Assembly (NCBI GenBank): GCA_003427395.1
Contig: BFEA01000241.1
Span: 1-21,956, forward strand
DNA from: Chara braunii
Lineage: Eukaryota > Streptophyta > Charophyceae > Charales > Characeae
Direction: 5' to 3'
DNA length: 21,956 nt
Translations under genes and position numbers: made by a program
Notes under the pieces: generated by a model
The model's database searches: none
The model's input: the letters and a program-made list of their open reading frames with translations, nothing else
Told to the model about the DNA's origin: nothing
Shown here: one piece after another, positions 9,390 through 18,562 of the stretch
Layout: every line of letters starts with the position of its first letter
Position numbering within the stretch: position 1 is the first letter of the stretch

Positions 9390-10157
9390 GGAGATAAAAG
9401 TTGACCCCAAAAGCTGGGAATGGAGAGCGGAGGGTAAGAACGGCAAGAACCTTTGTCATTGAAGACCCCACAAGTGATAGCTAGATCAAGATGGACCNGA
9501 GCTATTTAAGAAGATCCGACTATTATTGACAAGCTATTGGAGCGGTTTTGGGAACAACTGAAGATGATCATTCCCTGTCAACGATCTGCCTCAATCCTTT
9601 GGCTTTTGTTCTTGATGGCTACCCCGTCATCGATATGGCTAATTGAACATGGAGTCCAAGTGGACATGGCTTGTGCTAGGTGCAATTGCCAATGGGCGTT
9701 TGAATCTACAATTCACCTATGGTGGGATTGTCCACGTTCAACAAGTATATGGCAATGGATCAGAGCCTCTTGGCATAAGATCACTAACTCAATGTTCTCA
9801 TAGGACAAGCATTGGATCCTCTTGGGAGGAGTGTCAGGAGACATGTGTTTGCACAAAGGGTGGGGATATGTTGGTCAAGTGGTGAGGGCGGTTGCAATCA
9901 CAACAATCTGGCACGAAAGAAACACAAGAGTTTTNGACAAAGTGGAGTCACTATGGACTAACAAACAGACCAGAACCTTTCTCAGCAGACAACTCCGCGT
10001 GGCTATTCTAGCAGATTGGAGACGTAAAGTGACAAAGGCGGACAACAGGGAGATCGGTCTGCAGTGGTTCAACGAGACCTGGAGCAATGACCATAAGATC
10101 TCCTCAGTCTCCCCACAGGGTCACTTGATCCTGAATTCCTGGCTCTTTAGTGTTTGA
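9390..10157 (+). pseudogene. LINE ORF2 C-terminus with zinc finger (zf-RVT)
   Basis: Plant L1 ORF2 proteins end with a Cys/His finger thought to contact the template RNA. Here the frame from 9537 gives ILWLLFLMATPSSIWLIEHG, then CARC (9672-9683) and later H-x4-C (HLWWDC, to 9731), followed by STSIWQWI. After a frame change near 9800-9850 the tail continues as VVRAVAITTIWHERNTRV, WTNKQTRTFL and LADWRRKV, ending in a stop just after 10157. The Cys and His ligands are still present. An N at 9935 and the frame breaks show decay. Absence of an RNase H domain fits the L1 clade. Confidence 0.8.
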
Positions 10158-10854
10158 CGGTAAGGGCAAGCACCTACCTTGTGCTCGGTAGCAATAATCG
10201 TAGGAGATTGGCAGGTGGCAGTGAAGGTTGAAGGAGCAGTTACTTTTTTCACTCAAGATCCAACGGGATGTTCCCACCGTTTTGTAGATGGCTTGGCAGT
10301 GTTTAGATAGAGGTTGTTCGATTCTGATATATAAGCTAGATGNAGAGTACTGGTTTGTTAGGTAATGAATAGATGCGACTCCCATAGGATTCCCCTTATA
10401 GTTATTATATTATTTTATAATATGCGAGGTTTTGAGGTTTTGAGGCTTGAAGCAGGTTTCCCTTTGGAGTGGTAAGGTTGAGTTAGTAATTGGGTTGTAG
10501 TGGTGTCTGTTTTGTTGTAGGATGGTATAAAATTAAAAGGTTTTGGGGGCTGCTGAAGTGGTGGTTTCTGGCTGAGATAAACTTATCTTGGATTGTGTGT
10601 TTTTGCAGATCTGTGGCGAGCTTTGTTGTTTCTTTCCCTTTTTTTCCAAGGTTGGATATAGTCAGGACAGCGGTATGGAATTGGCCATTTTTGTTGCTAG
10701 ACATTATTCCATCACCTGCACGGTCTGCACTTATACTGGGTAATGCTCCCAGAGCTCCCTTCTTTCTAGGTTGTTTGTTGAGGTAGTTTCGGCCTCCGGG
10801 GCCTTTCNGAGTTTGCAATATTATGAGCAAAGTTTCTTTTATATAAAAAAAAAA
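10158..10854 (+). other. LINE 3' UTR and A tail
   Basis: Non-coding sequence after the ORF2 stop, rich in G and T, closing with GGCCTTTC, TTGCAATATTATGAGC, a T-rich piece and ten A (10845-10854). A GGCC-rich piece, then a TATTATGAG box, then the A run is a usual plant L1 ending. Confidence 0.65.
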
Positions 10855-10942
10855 GGTTAGGCCACGAACTCCTCAACGGACAACCCATAAAATAAACTTA
10901 CTAGGACAATTTAGTAATTTACCTAGCTCGGTTCTCCAACCA

Positions 10943-11043
10943 GGGGCAAAGTCCCACTTACCCGAATTCTCAATTTTTACCGTAGATCATGAAGATCAAC
11001 GGTCATGAATGAAGCATCAACGTACTAAGTGGGACTTGGCCCC
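10943..11043. mobile_element. Small foldback element (about 101 bp)
   Basis: GGGGCAAAGTCCCACTTA (10943-10960) faces TAAGTGGGACTTGGCCCC (11026-11043), 17 of 18 paired. The centre holds a second foldback, ACCGTAGATC against GATCAACGGT. A central ATC-AACGGT motif is common in short plant MITEs. No TSD could be established. Confidence 0.6.
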
Positions 11044-11089
11044 AGATTATNTGATTTAGCCCCGCTGCTCTGATAGCTCACCTACCCTG

Positions 11090-11179
11090 GGAAAAAGAGT
11101 TGTCACCAAGGCCTACAAGGCCATACAGACCAAGCTTTAGCTTTTGTGGCTTCGCGGGCCTTGATANCAATTTTTTTCC
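11090..11179. repeat. Second small inverted repeat
   Basis: GGAAAAAGAGTTGTCACCAA (from 11090) followed by GGCC pairs imperfectly with the reverse complement of 11148-11179 (GGCCTTGATANCAATTTTTTT). A short hairpin GGGTTG/CAACCC follows at about 11197-11214. Probably a decayed MITE. Confidence 0.45.
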
Positions 11180-11392
11180 CCACATAAACTAAAGCTGGGT
11201 TGTTTTCTACAACCCTCTATGGTTCATGTTGAAAACTCCTCCGAATGGTGGGCAGTTGCTGCTTTTCTTGAAGGAATGGGCCGTCATTATATCTATTACA
11301 GCAGACCGCGTAGACAAGATGTGTTAGTGAGGAATGTGTCCGTCTTCAGGCTGCGGGCGAGCGGCCAAGTGTTAGGGCATACTTGTGACGTT

Positions 11393-11476
11393 CAACCTCA
11401 CGCCCTTTACTTTNATACGGTCGGAGCGACCAAAATGCGGAAAAGGCCCATGAAAACAGCAGATGGGGGTGTGCCA
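11393..11476. repeat. Direct repeat, copy A (possible LTR remnant)
   Basis: Aligns without gaps to 12841-12924: 64 of 84 positions match, and many of the differences are C/T or G/A. It lies beyond the zinc-knuckle end of the minus-strand gag. Confidence 0.65.
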
Positions 11477-11632
11477 CAANTTTTTGCAAAATTGAGTGTG
11501 GAAACACATACAGGACTGAAATGGGGGAGTATTACCCTCTTCTCCATTCCCTTCTAATAATTTAGCTACTCGACTTTGATTATCGAGTACTAGTGCAGCT
11601 GCAGGAGGTGCTTGGTTGCGTTTCGGCAGGGG

Positions 11633-12610
11633 GCATTTGCGAGCGAAATGCACGAATTGTTTACAGTTGTAACATTCCACACGACCAATCCATTAACCGG
11701 TTGGGGAGCTGCGGGAGGGACAGGAAGAGAAGCTTGCACAGGAGGGGGAGGTGCAGGAAGCAAGGGGTAAGTCGGAGACGGATTGATTCAAGGCACTCGG
11801 GAAGCGTTTACCCCACCGTTTTGGCCCATAGGTTCTCACAACACCTGCTGTAACCGGCCCATTTGTGCATGATGTGTCTGAATCAGGTGGTTCATCCACT
11901 CCAATTTTCGGGTGGTAGCAGAATGAATCATTTGAGTTTGATAAACGTTTGTAACCGTAGTATGCGTTTGCCTGGCGGGTTGTGGTACAATAACGGTTAC
12001 AGAGGTGATCATGAGGAGGAGAAGAGGAAGTTGGAGGTGGGGCGATTCAAGGGGTAAGGTTTCGTAAAGGAGTGGGAGCCTGTTGCCGTCCAACGGGGTT
12101 TTCTGGATCTTGGCGGTAATAAAATCGTCCTATTGATCTTAACCAAGATTGCCACTTGGTTGCCACATCTTCTATCGTATCTACTATGTCTTCATCGCCC
12201 TGATCTATGCGGCTTCTCGTGTCTCTGTGGCATTCAGTTTGAGTGTTTTCACAATAATCACGTTCAAGGCCGTTGTTTTAGGAGACACCTTTTTCTTCAA
12301 CTTAGCTTTCAGAACCGTCGATGAACCAATTTCGAGCGGCGGTTTCCTATCTTCTAGACTTGTCCAAGTCCTATAAAATATGTCCACGATATCAGGCAAT
12401 CACTCGCTTGGTTCATGTGGACGCGTTTTCAATACATGTCACGCAGGTTCTTCACTCACCTCGTCAAAATTTAATCCTTAAATGTTGCCCAATCTACCCA
12501 TTGGTGATGCTGAAACCAATCATGAGCAGAGTCCCTCACAAGCAACTTGATGATGCACAGCGAATCCCTAGGCCTCAACGACTTCGAGCGATGCCTCTGG
12601 ATGGGTATGA
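11633..12610 (-). pseudogene. Retrotransposon Gag (Ty3/Gypsy-like), minus strand
   Basis: Gag forms the particle that packages the element RNA. Reading leftwards, 12545 to 12473 gives IIKLLVRDSAHDWFQHHQW and then VDWATFKD, the Retrotrans_gag pattern (L-x-G-x-A-x-x-W, then W-x-x-F); a TAA follows. An open stretch (12093-11836) includes THTTVTNVYQTQMIHS and MNHLIQTHHAQMGRLQ, a helical Gln/His-rich segment. A Pro/Ser-rich piece comes next. The end is CYNCKQFVHFARKC (about 11675-11633), a C-x2-C-x4-H-x4-C zinc knuckle with all ligands present. Several frames are used, so it is broken. It faces away from the pol genes to its right, so it is either another element or an inverted segment. Confidence 0.7.
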
Positions 12611-12840
12611 TTAGGGTAGAAAGAAAGATAGTTGGACTGAGTAGTACCATACGGGGAGTATGTCATTGAGTTTTGGTCACAGTTGCCTCTCCCCGTGCGT
12701 CAACCGATCAACTTCGCATGATGATAGGACCTCTCTGAACCAATCTAGAAGTATTTGGTCCTTCGGAAGCTTGTCCTCTCGCCATCTCTTCTCACTGCTT
12801 GAAACAGACACGTGTCGGCGATACATGTCGGCTCCAACAC

Positions 12841-12924
12841 CAACCTTACGCCCTGTACTGTCTTCCGGTCGCAGTGACTAAAATATGGAAAAGGCCGTAG
12901 AAAATAGCAAGATGTGGTGTGCCA
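12841..12924. repeat. Direct repeat, copy B (possible LTR remnant)
   Basis: Partner of 11393-11476, on the upstream side of the minus-strand gag. The two copies bracket the gag remnant, as LTRs of a gag-only element would. The full LTR length cannot be traced beyond this stretch, though weaker similarity continues on both sides. Confidence 0.65.
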
Positions 12925-13598
12925 AGTATTTATGAAAAATTACAGACAGAATTGAAATTTCCCGTATGGTCCCAGTTTAGTGAGAAGGTGAAATCGACGA
13001 GCGAGAAAAGCGAATTCAATCTTATTTTCAACATCTATCTAATCCAAAAAGTATTTTTGGATATCATCACAGGCAAATCGACGTCTTTTCCACCAGAAGG
13101 GGGGGGGACACTCGTGAAATCACAGGTTCGAACCAGGTTTTGCCGCCATTTTTCACACAGCTCAGGGTTTGGTGTGGAAGGCCGTAGATGACGTCCTTCT
13201 TCTTGAACTCGTCTTCTTCGCATGTCTGATAGTTGAACCCTCGCGCCTGAAAGCGCTCTATGCGTCGATAATCGCTGCACAGTGTGCGAGGTTAGTGGGG
13301 CGCAACTGTCGTTCACGGGATAACGATCAGCTCGTTAAAAGGCAATAGCAAAGAATAAGGGGGAAGCTGAGTATCAACAATTACAAATCTCTTGCTTTAG
13401 CCGAGCTTGAAGCCATCAAAGAAAATGCCCCTGCTAAGGAGGGAGTAGATCGGAAAGCGAGAAGTGGCAAAAACCTCTCAGCTTGCACACATACGTTTAA
13501 TCCAAAAAGATGACGACCACCACTTCCTACGCATCAAACCCATTCCATGAAAATCTGTTAGATATGATGTGGAGGTGTAGGGACTGCCTTATAGCACG
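12925..13598. other. Unassigned stretch between gag remnant and pol
   Basis: No domain recognised. 13370-13500 reads as short charged peptides (e.g. ALAELEAIKENAPAKEG) that could be the end of the plus-strand element's gag. A GGTTCGAACC palindrome is present at about 13125-13134. No plus-strand LTR or primer-binding site was identified. Confidence 0.3.
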
Positions 13599-13846
13599 AC
13601 CATTGACTCTAGGGCAGTCGTGTTGGTCATATCGCTTTGTTTGGTTGAGAGAGTCGGAAGGAAGAATGATTAGGAAAGATCGAGGCAGCAAGATGGATGA
13701 TGAACATCGCCTTTAGGGTAGGAAAAATCCACGCACTCGAAGATTATGATGTGATCATCCTAAATGCGACCTCTCACGATGTACTCATCGAATTGCCTAG
13801 TCTCAATGCCTTGCTTGCTAACTTGGATTTGAATGTCAGGTAGTGG
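13599..13846 (+). pseudogene. Gypsy aspartic protease (inactive)
   Basis: This domain matures Gag-Pol. At 13599 the reading TIDSRAVVLVISLCLVERVG matches the active-site segment, whose family consensus is D-S/T-G-A. The Gly here is Arg (codon 13611-13613), which should abolish the catalytic turn. After a TAG and a frame change it resumes as AFRVGKIHALEDYDVIIL and SHDVLIELPSLNALLANLDLN, the usual flap and LGMxWL-type end, closed by a TAG at about 13844. About 80 residues, normal for a Gypsy protease. Confidence 0.6.
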
Positions 13847-14612
13847 TCCTAAAGAATACGGGAGGGAAGTCGTATAGTGTCCCGCTGCGCCTTACTCTTT
13901 GTAAACCTCGAGATACCCCTCCAGTAAACCTCGAGATACCCCTCTTGCCATCGCAACTTGAAAGTTGCATCCGAGCGATCCTACCTGAAGGATCCATGGA
14001 CGACTCCAACCAAATGGAACTTACGGAAGGAAGCAACGACAGATTCGGCGTCTTGCTCCACACCGATTTAGGGAGCGAGGAAGACTCAAAGGTAGAGAAC
14101 TGACATATACGATAATGGGTTACCCTATGCAACAAAAGTCGACAAAGACCTTCGTGATCACAAAACGAAAATCCTGTGCCAAGAAAATCCAGCGCGCCCG
14201 TACACTGATTATAGGAGAGCCGCTCGTACCAATTTCGAGGTTGCCCGAATCTTTGGAACCCCTGGAACCATGTAAGAAGCAGTCGCTCCCCTGCTACCAC
14301 GTTACTTAGATAAGAGGTATTTTTGTGATGTCACCAAGCTGCCTCCTCGTTCCTTGCTCACAACAGGGAAAAAAATACGGATGCTTCAGCGAGGCGCCGA
14401 AGCTCGGACTTTGGAATCCCCTGAGCAATTTGACGTCTCCTCGTTTGAATAGGAATCGAAATTACCAAGACGATTATGGATCCTCGGGATGAGGCAGATC
14501 GGATTACACCGTAAGAGCACGTTGCAATCACGGAGCCGACACGCAGATGGTTACTACTGTGTTCTCCTAAGTATCGGATAATTCATTCATCTCATCGCTC
14601 CCAACCCGGAGT
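13847..14612 (+). other. Protease-RT linker
   Basis: No conserved domain is visible. Two open stretches on the plus strand (13843-14103 and 14115-14309) may be linker coding sequence. It contains the short tandem duplication at 13901-13946. Confidence 0.4.
13901..13946. repeat. 23-bp tandem duplication
   Basis: GTAAACCTCGAGATACCCCTC occurs twice in direct succession (starts 13901 and 13924), identical over 21 nt. This looks like a recent slippage event, since the host element is otherwise heavily diverged. Confidence 0.9.
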
Positions 14613-15494
14613 TTGAAACCAATTCGCACAAAGCAATTGAAGGTTGTAATCAATGAGCAGTCATATGTATTGCATTTGCCTAAGCACGTGCCGAGTGACA
14701 TTCACCGATTGATTGTAGATATTTTAACTGAATATCAAGGGGCAATTAGCGTCAGTGATGCAGATATTGGTTTGTCTTTGGTAATCCAGCACACGATACA
14801 GACGAGAAACTATCCGCTCATTCACTACTAGTACAAACCCTACCGATACTCCCTTGCCGAGACACTAGAGCAAATTAAGGAATTTGAAGTGAATCGATGG
14901 ATTGAGCCTGCTACAGGTCCCTACTAGTAGTCGTTCCCAGTTGTGTTAGTTCAAAAAATCCGCATTTGCATTGATTACAAAAAATTGAATGATATCACGA
15001 TCAAAGATGTGTTCCTCCTACCTAGGATTAACGATTTGTTGGATGTGATTGGGTGTGCCAATTATTTTTGTAAGTTTGATATTCGCCACAGACTCCATCA
15101 CATTTTGGTAAAAGAGGAGGATCGGTCGAAAATGGTGTTTGTTCTGTTTGAAGGCATATGGCAATGGATCCGTTGTCCCATAGGAATATGCAATGTGCAT
15201 GCAACTTTTTAGAGTTCGTCAACAAGACACAACGTTTATGTCATTGTGTATATGGATGATATCCTGGTGTATTTAGACTCCCTTCTCACCCATGCACAAC
15301 ATAAGCAGTAGTTTCTTGGCGCCTTGTGGGACACCGAGTTTAAGATTGCCCTTGAGAAAAGTGAGTTTTTCCTTTTAGAAATCTCATTTATCGGGTACAT
15401 TGTGACACGTGGTGGTTTGAGGCTAGACCCACAGAAGATCTAGGCGTTTCACGAACGGCCCACGCCCACGTCGACTCGGATGACATAAGTGTAG
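14613..15494 (+). pseudogene. Gypsy reverse transcriptase
   Basis: Copies the element RNA into DNA. One frame carries the domain from 14613 to about 15494, interrupted only by stops: VNRWIEPATGPY, FPVVLVQKIRICIDYKKLN, LLPRINDLLD, CKFDIRHRLHHI (palm A), FEGIWQWIRCPIGICNVHATF, then VYMDDILVY with YMDD at 15249-15260 intact, and FIGYIVTRGGLRLDPQKI. Stops are at 14829, 14925, 14928, 15210, 15309, 15441 and 15492 (all TAG) and 15486 (TAA). A one-base shift near 15495 moves the reading to the RNase H frame. Both palm C Asp residues survive. Confidence 0.9.
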
Positions 15495-15501
15495 GCCTTT
15501 T

Positions 15502-16037
15502 TTGGGGTTAGCCTCGTACTACTGCCAGGTCATCAATACCTTTGCGGTGATCGCACGACCCCTGACGAATCTCCTATTGAAGGACCAGCTGTTGCATTGG
15601 GACACAAAGTGTGATAAGGTATTTTCCACTTTGAAAAATGCCCCGACCTCAATACCCATTTTAATTCAGCCCGATCCAGAGAAGCAGTTCATACTCATCA
15701 CTGATTAGCAACCGGAGGCACAAAAGGGGAAAGACAGCAAGGAACACGCCATCAAGTACGCGTCCAAGATGGTGCCTGATGAGCGGCGGAACAATTCGGC
15801 ACCCCAGGTTAAATGCTATGTAGTGGTGTGGGGAATCCAACACTCCCATCCGTATTTGTATGGACATAAGTTCCTTTTGGTGACTAATCACGAGCCCTTA
15901 CTGACCCTTAAGAAGCAACAGGCATGATCGGGCGATGGGCAGTGAGGCTACAAGAATACGACTTCAACATCATTTATAGAAAGACGGAAAGACACGGGAA
16001 CGTGGACGGATTGACGAGATTACATCGGCCCAGTAAG
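15502..16037 (+). pseudogene. Gypsy RT connection and RNase H
   Basis: RNase H removes the RNA strand during reverse transcription. Reading: LASYYCQVINTFAVIARPL and LLKDQLLHWDTKCDKVFSTL (connection), FILITD with a TAG at 15706-15708, KEHAIKYASKMVPDERRNNS, CYVVVWGIQHSHPYLYGHKF, LLVTNHEPLLTLKK, then after a frame change MIGRWAVRLQEYDFNIIYRK and GNVDGLTRLHRP. The family keeps T-D-H in the fourth block; this copy has T-N-H. The aligned order and length (about 170 residues) are normal for the reverse-transcriptase-like RNase H fold. Confidence 0.85.
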
Positions 16038-16139
16038 GTACCAAAAGGAGAAGAGATTATTATGTGGAACGATCCGCAATCTCCTAAAGGGCCCGCCTAC
16101 GGAGAAGTGAAGATTCTCGTTCGATCTGCAAAGAAGTGA

Positions 16140-16153
16140 CACGTGGCCACGTG
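16140..16153. promoter_or_regulatory. Palindromic double G-box
   Basis: CACGTGGCCACGTG is a perfect 14-bp palindrome holding two CACGTG cores, the binding site of plant bZIP and bHLH factors. It falls in the decayed sequence between RNase H and integrase, so a regulatory role is only a possibility. Confidence 0.25.
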
Positions 16154-16685
16154 GTGACGAACGGGGAAGGTAACAATGAGACTCATCTTTCTCCCGCCCC
16201 TTCTTCATTTCTTTTTCCTACCTTACCGGTTTTGCTATTTTTATGAAGCTATCTTGTGAGTCTATTATGTTCGTATGCGTCCGCACGGGGAAGGGTATGT
16301 CGATTGGGTGGATTGTAACAGGTACGTCTCAAGAGCCCACGGGTCGTGCATCCAATATAGAAATCCACAGAAGTTGTGACTTTCCCCTTTGTGCTACACC
16401 GACAAGATTATGATGGAGGCTCGATTCCTCCTTTATATTGCTTGAAAATACATAACGGCTTAAGCGCATCGAGGTTTGGACGAATATTGTCCTAATAGCG
16501 ATAGTTGTAGGGAACCCCTTAACGAGTATTCTAAGGAAGATCATAGTCGGACCAACGACATGGCACAAGATTATGGATGGAAGAAGGGAGGATTTAGGAA
16601 ACGGAAAAACCGACGGGAGCGGTATTTGCAGGACAGTGTCGCACCCATTCATGGGGTATGGTTAAATTAGATCAGCCCCTCAGAG

Positions 16686-16812
16686 ATGGCTGGTCACTTT
16701 GTTATCAGGATTACGGAGTCGTCTATTGATACGAACAGTTGGTATTGGTCTAATATCCAAGACGACGTTAAATTCATTCAAAAACATTATCCGATTTGCT
16801 CAGCCGACAAAG
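16686..16812 (+). pseudogene. Gypsy integrase, N-terminal zinc-binding domain
   Basis: From 16686 the reading is MAGHFVIRITESSIDTNSWY, then WSNIQDDVKFIQKHYPICSA. This follows the H2C2 pattern (AGH, then YxW, then D-V-x-x-x-x-x-x-C-x-x-C). The first Cys of the C-x-x-C pair is Tyr, so zinc binding is lost. The stretch 16160-16685 before it carries no readable domain, apart from a charged open piece at 16476-16670. Confidence 0.6.
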
Positions 16813-17410
16813 CGTCGATTCAGCCGTCGAGGTCTATCAAACAACTGTAGTCAAACGACCATTTCGGCGGGTTAGCATGAATACAACGAACATCGTCGTC
16901 CCTCCTGGTCCAAATAATTGTGAATATTCGATCCTGCTCATATTTGTTGATAATCTTTCTAAGTCGATCGAAGCCTACCCATGCAAGACAAGACAAATGA
17001 CGAATATTCTGCGGTATGTTAACCATTTCCTCGGAATGCATCAAGACATCGAGGAGATCTTAATTAACTTTGGTGCAGAGTTTCGGGGAGAAGTCATAAG
17101 GAGTCTGGTCATACACGGTGTCTCCATTCGGAACACCACGCCTCATATGTCCCAATCGAACGGCCTTGTAGAAAACGCGAACCAAGTGATCAAGAAGGCC
17201 CTTCGACGAAACATCGGAGCCAGAGATATGAGGCATTGGCCCTATATTGTAGATGAAATCTTGGCCATCCATCAGGGTATCCCCCATGAGTGTACACGTA
17301 TGTCCTCCCTCCAGTTACAGACCAACAACCTAGCCTGTGTTTCTCTACCAAGGCTAAGGAACGAAACTGCACTAGGACGGCGTTTTAAGAGGACGACTAT
17401 CAAAGAATAA
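16796..17410 (+). pseudogene. Gypsy integrase catalytic core
   Basis: Integrase joins element DNA to host DNA. This is the longest open stretch in the pol region (204 codons, no stop). Landmarks: PFRRVSMNTTNIVVPPGPN, YSILLIFVDNLSKSIEAYPC, EEILINFGAEFRGEVIRSL, SIRNTTPHMSQSNGLVENAN. The D-D-35-E triad normally sits in the M-D-x-I-x-x-P block, the D-x-G-x-E-F block and the N-G-x-x-E block. Here the first two Asp positions appear as Asn and only the Glu is kept, so the enzyme should be dead despite the long frame. The C-terminal tail after 17410 breaks down. Confidence 0.85.
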
Positions 17411-17544
17411 GCCAAGAGACACTTGGAACTGATGAAACGACTCTTCCTCGGCTAGCCCAGAAGAGGTAGTGAATGACTGAACCGGCCTAGGGCCGATAGG
17501 TTCAAAGTTATGAGGCTAGAAATGGGAATGCTGGGCCTCGTCCT

Positions 17545-17703
17545 GAGTATAAATTAGAGGACATCATGCAGGTAAGGGAATGTGCTTGCCAAGGGAAGTT
17601 CACGCCACAATTCTTTGTCAAATTCTGCGTTGTCGAGCTTTGTCCTAACGGAGTGAACACTATGTGCCTTGCCCCTGAAATTTCAGGCAGTCGTCGAGAA
17701 TAC
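17545..17703 (+). pseudogene. Degenerate chromodomain after integrase
   Basis: In chromoviruses a C-terminal chromodomain steers integration toward histone-marked chromatin. The reading EYKLEDIMQVRECACQG, KFTPQFFVKFCVVEL, NTMCLAPEISGSRREY lines up with the chromodomain plan: Y-x-V-E-x-I-L-x-x-R, then Q-Y-x-V-K-W-x-G, then N-T-W-x-x-x-x-x-I. The tryptophans expected at VKW and NTW read as Phe and Met/Cys, so the aromatic cage is damaged. Position immediately after integrase supports the call; similarity is modest. Confidence 0.5.
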
Positions 17704-18440
17704 CGATCATCCGACAACGGTCCTACCGCCGCCCCCTGCCTACCTCTCCCCTTCATCCGTCTCTATCTGACTCGCCCCTACCCTCTGAGTGAGATAGTGA
17801 GGATTCTGAGTCTCTTCTCTTTCTCTCCCCAAAGGTCTCAACGTCACTTTCCCCGCTGTCGAGCGCATCCGTCCGGCGCTGCTCGAGGCAGCGCGGGACC
17901 CTCTTGGCCGCGTCACGCAGGAGTTAGACCAACCTTGTAATAAACACACAAGTGGAGCTTCCTTAGGCCGCTCCGGCCAAGTGCGCCAGCCATACCTCTC
18001 GCGAGCCCCTACGACAGGATAGGGCCTACGCGAGGCACAACTTACCTCCACCTTACGGGAGATGTCACCTCCCATCGGTGGGCGTATCCCCGTCGAGCTA
18101 CCAGTCTACAGTACGAAAGCTAATCAGTTGCAATCGCAGAGGTGGACCAGCCGAGGGCGTTTCTCGTTCGCTATAGTATAGGGGGTACGCGCGGTAAATA
18201 CGCCTCTTACGAACCCGCGCGTGAACCGTCATCTTGGGTGGGCTGAAGTCCCAGGCGCGGCCCGTCGCCGGTCGACTAGGACATACTCTGCACACCACGC
18301 GCACACCACTTTAACACCTAGGGTACGATCACACACGCACACATGCACGCAAACAAAACGACACCAACGAACGACGCGCAAATCCCAGTCCCTTCTGCAG
18401 CCATCCCATAACTTTCAAAATACAGAAATTAGATAAGTGC
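17704..18440. other. Non-coding, GC-rich stretch after the chromovirus
   Basis: No protein homology. The position suits the 3' UTR/LTR of the Gypsy element, but neither a polypurine tract nor a partner LTR was found. An alternating CA/CG run lies at about 18331-18360. Open frames here (including one of 111 codons on the minus strand) look incidental. Confidence 0.4.
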
Positions 18441-18562
18441 TGCAGGCGAAAGCCAATATAAGGACTCGTGGGCGTAAGGTTACCTTATGTTTAACTCACA
18501 ATGCCTAAGTGTGTGAGTGATGGCAATTAATGCCCTCGCGGTATTGAATGGCTGAAGGAAAC

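Larger units (their letters stand above)
2343..10854 (+). mobile_element. Degenerate L1-type non-LTR retrotransposon (LINE), near full length
   Basis: The order of recognisable parts on the plus strand is that of a plant L1: ORF1 (nucleic-acid-binding, zinc-knuckle-like), then ORF2 with AP-type endonuclease, reverse transcriptase, a C-terminal Cys/His zinc finger, a 3' UTR and an A tail (10845-10854). Stops of all three kinds and frameshifts occur in every domain, so it is inactive. A separate AT-rich element interrupts it at 8511-9347. The 5' border is set at the first ORF1-like ATG and is only approximate; no target duplication was found. Confidence 0.85.
13599..17703 (+). mobile_element. 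Degenerate Ty3/Gypsy chromovirus, pol region
   Basis: The domain order protease, reverse transcriptase, RNase H, integrase, chromodomain is diagnostic of Ty3/Gypsy chromoviruses (Copia has integrase first). No matching plus-strand gag or LTR pair was found, so the 5' part is missing or rearranged. At least nine in-frame stops lie in the RT/RNase H part alone, and frame changes separate several domains. Sequence after 17703 is non-coding and no 3' LTR could be confirmed. Confidence 0.85.

Noticed and set aside
13120-13148. tRNA T-arm or LTR primer-binding site around GGTTCGAACC
   Set aside because: T-stem pairing is poor, and its position relative to the direct repeats is wrong for either retroelement.
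17740-18075. Minus-strand open frame of 111 codons
   Set aside because: Arg/Pro/Ser-rich reading of GC-rich DNA, no motif, antisense to a likely element end.
17704-18440. 3' LTR of the chromovirus
   Set aside because: The position is right, but no matching 5' LTR, polypurine tract or TG...CA borders could be demonstrated.
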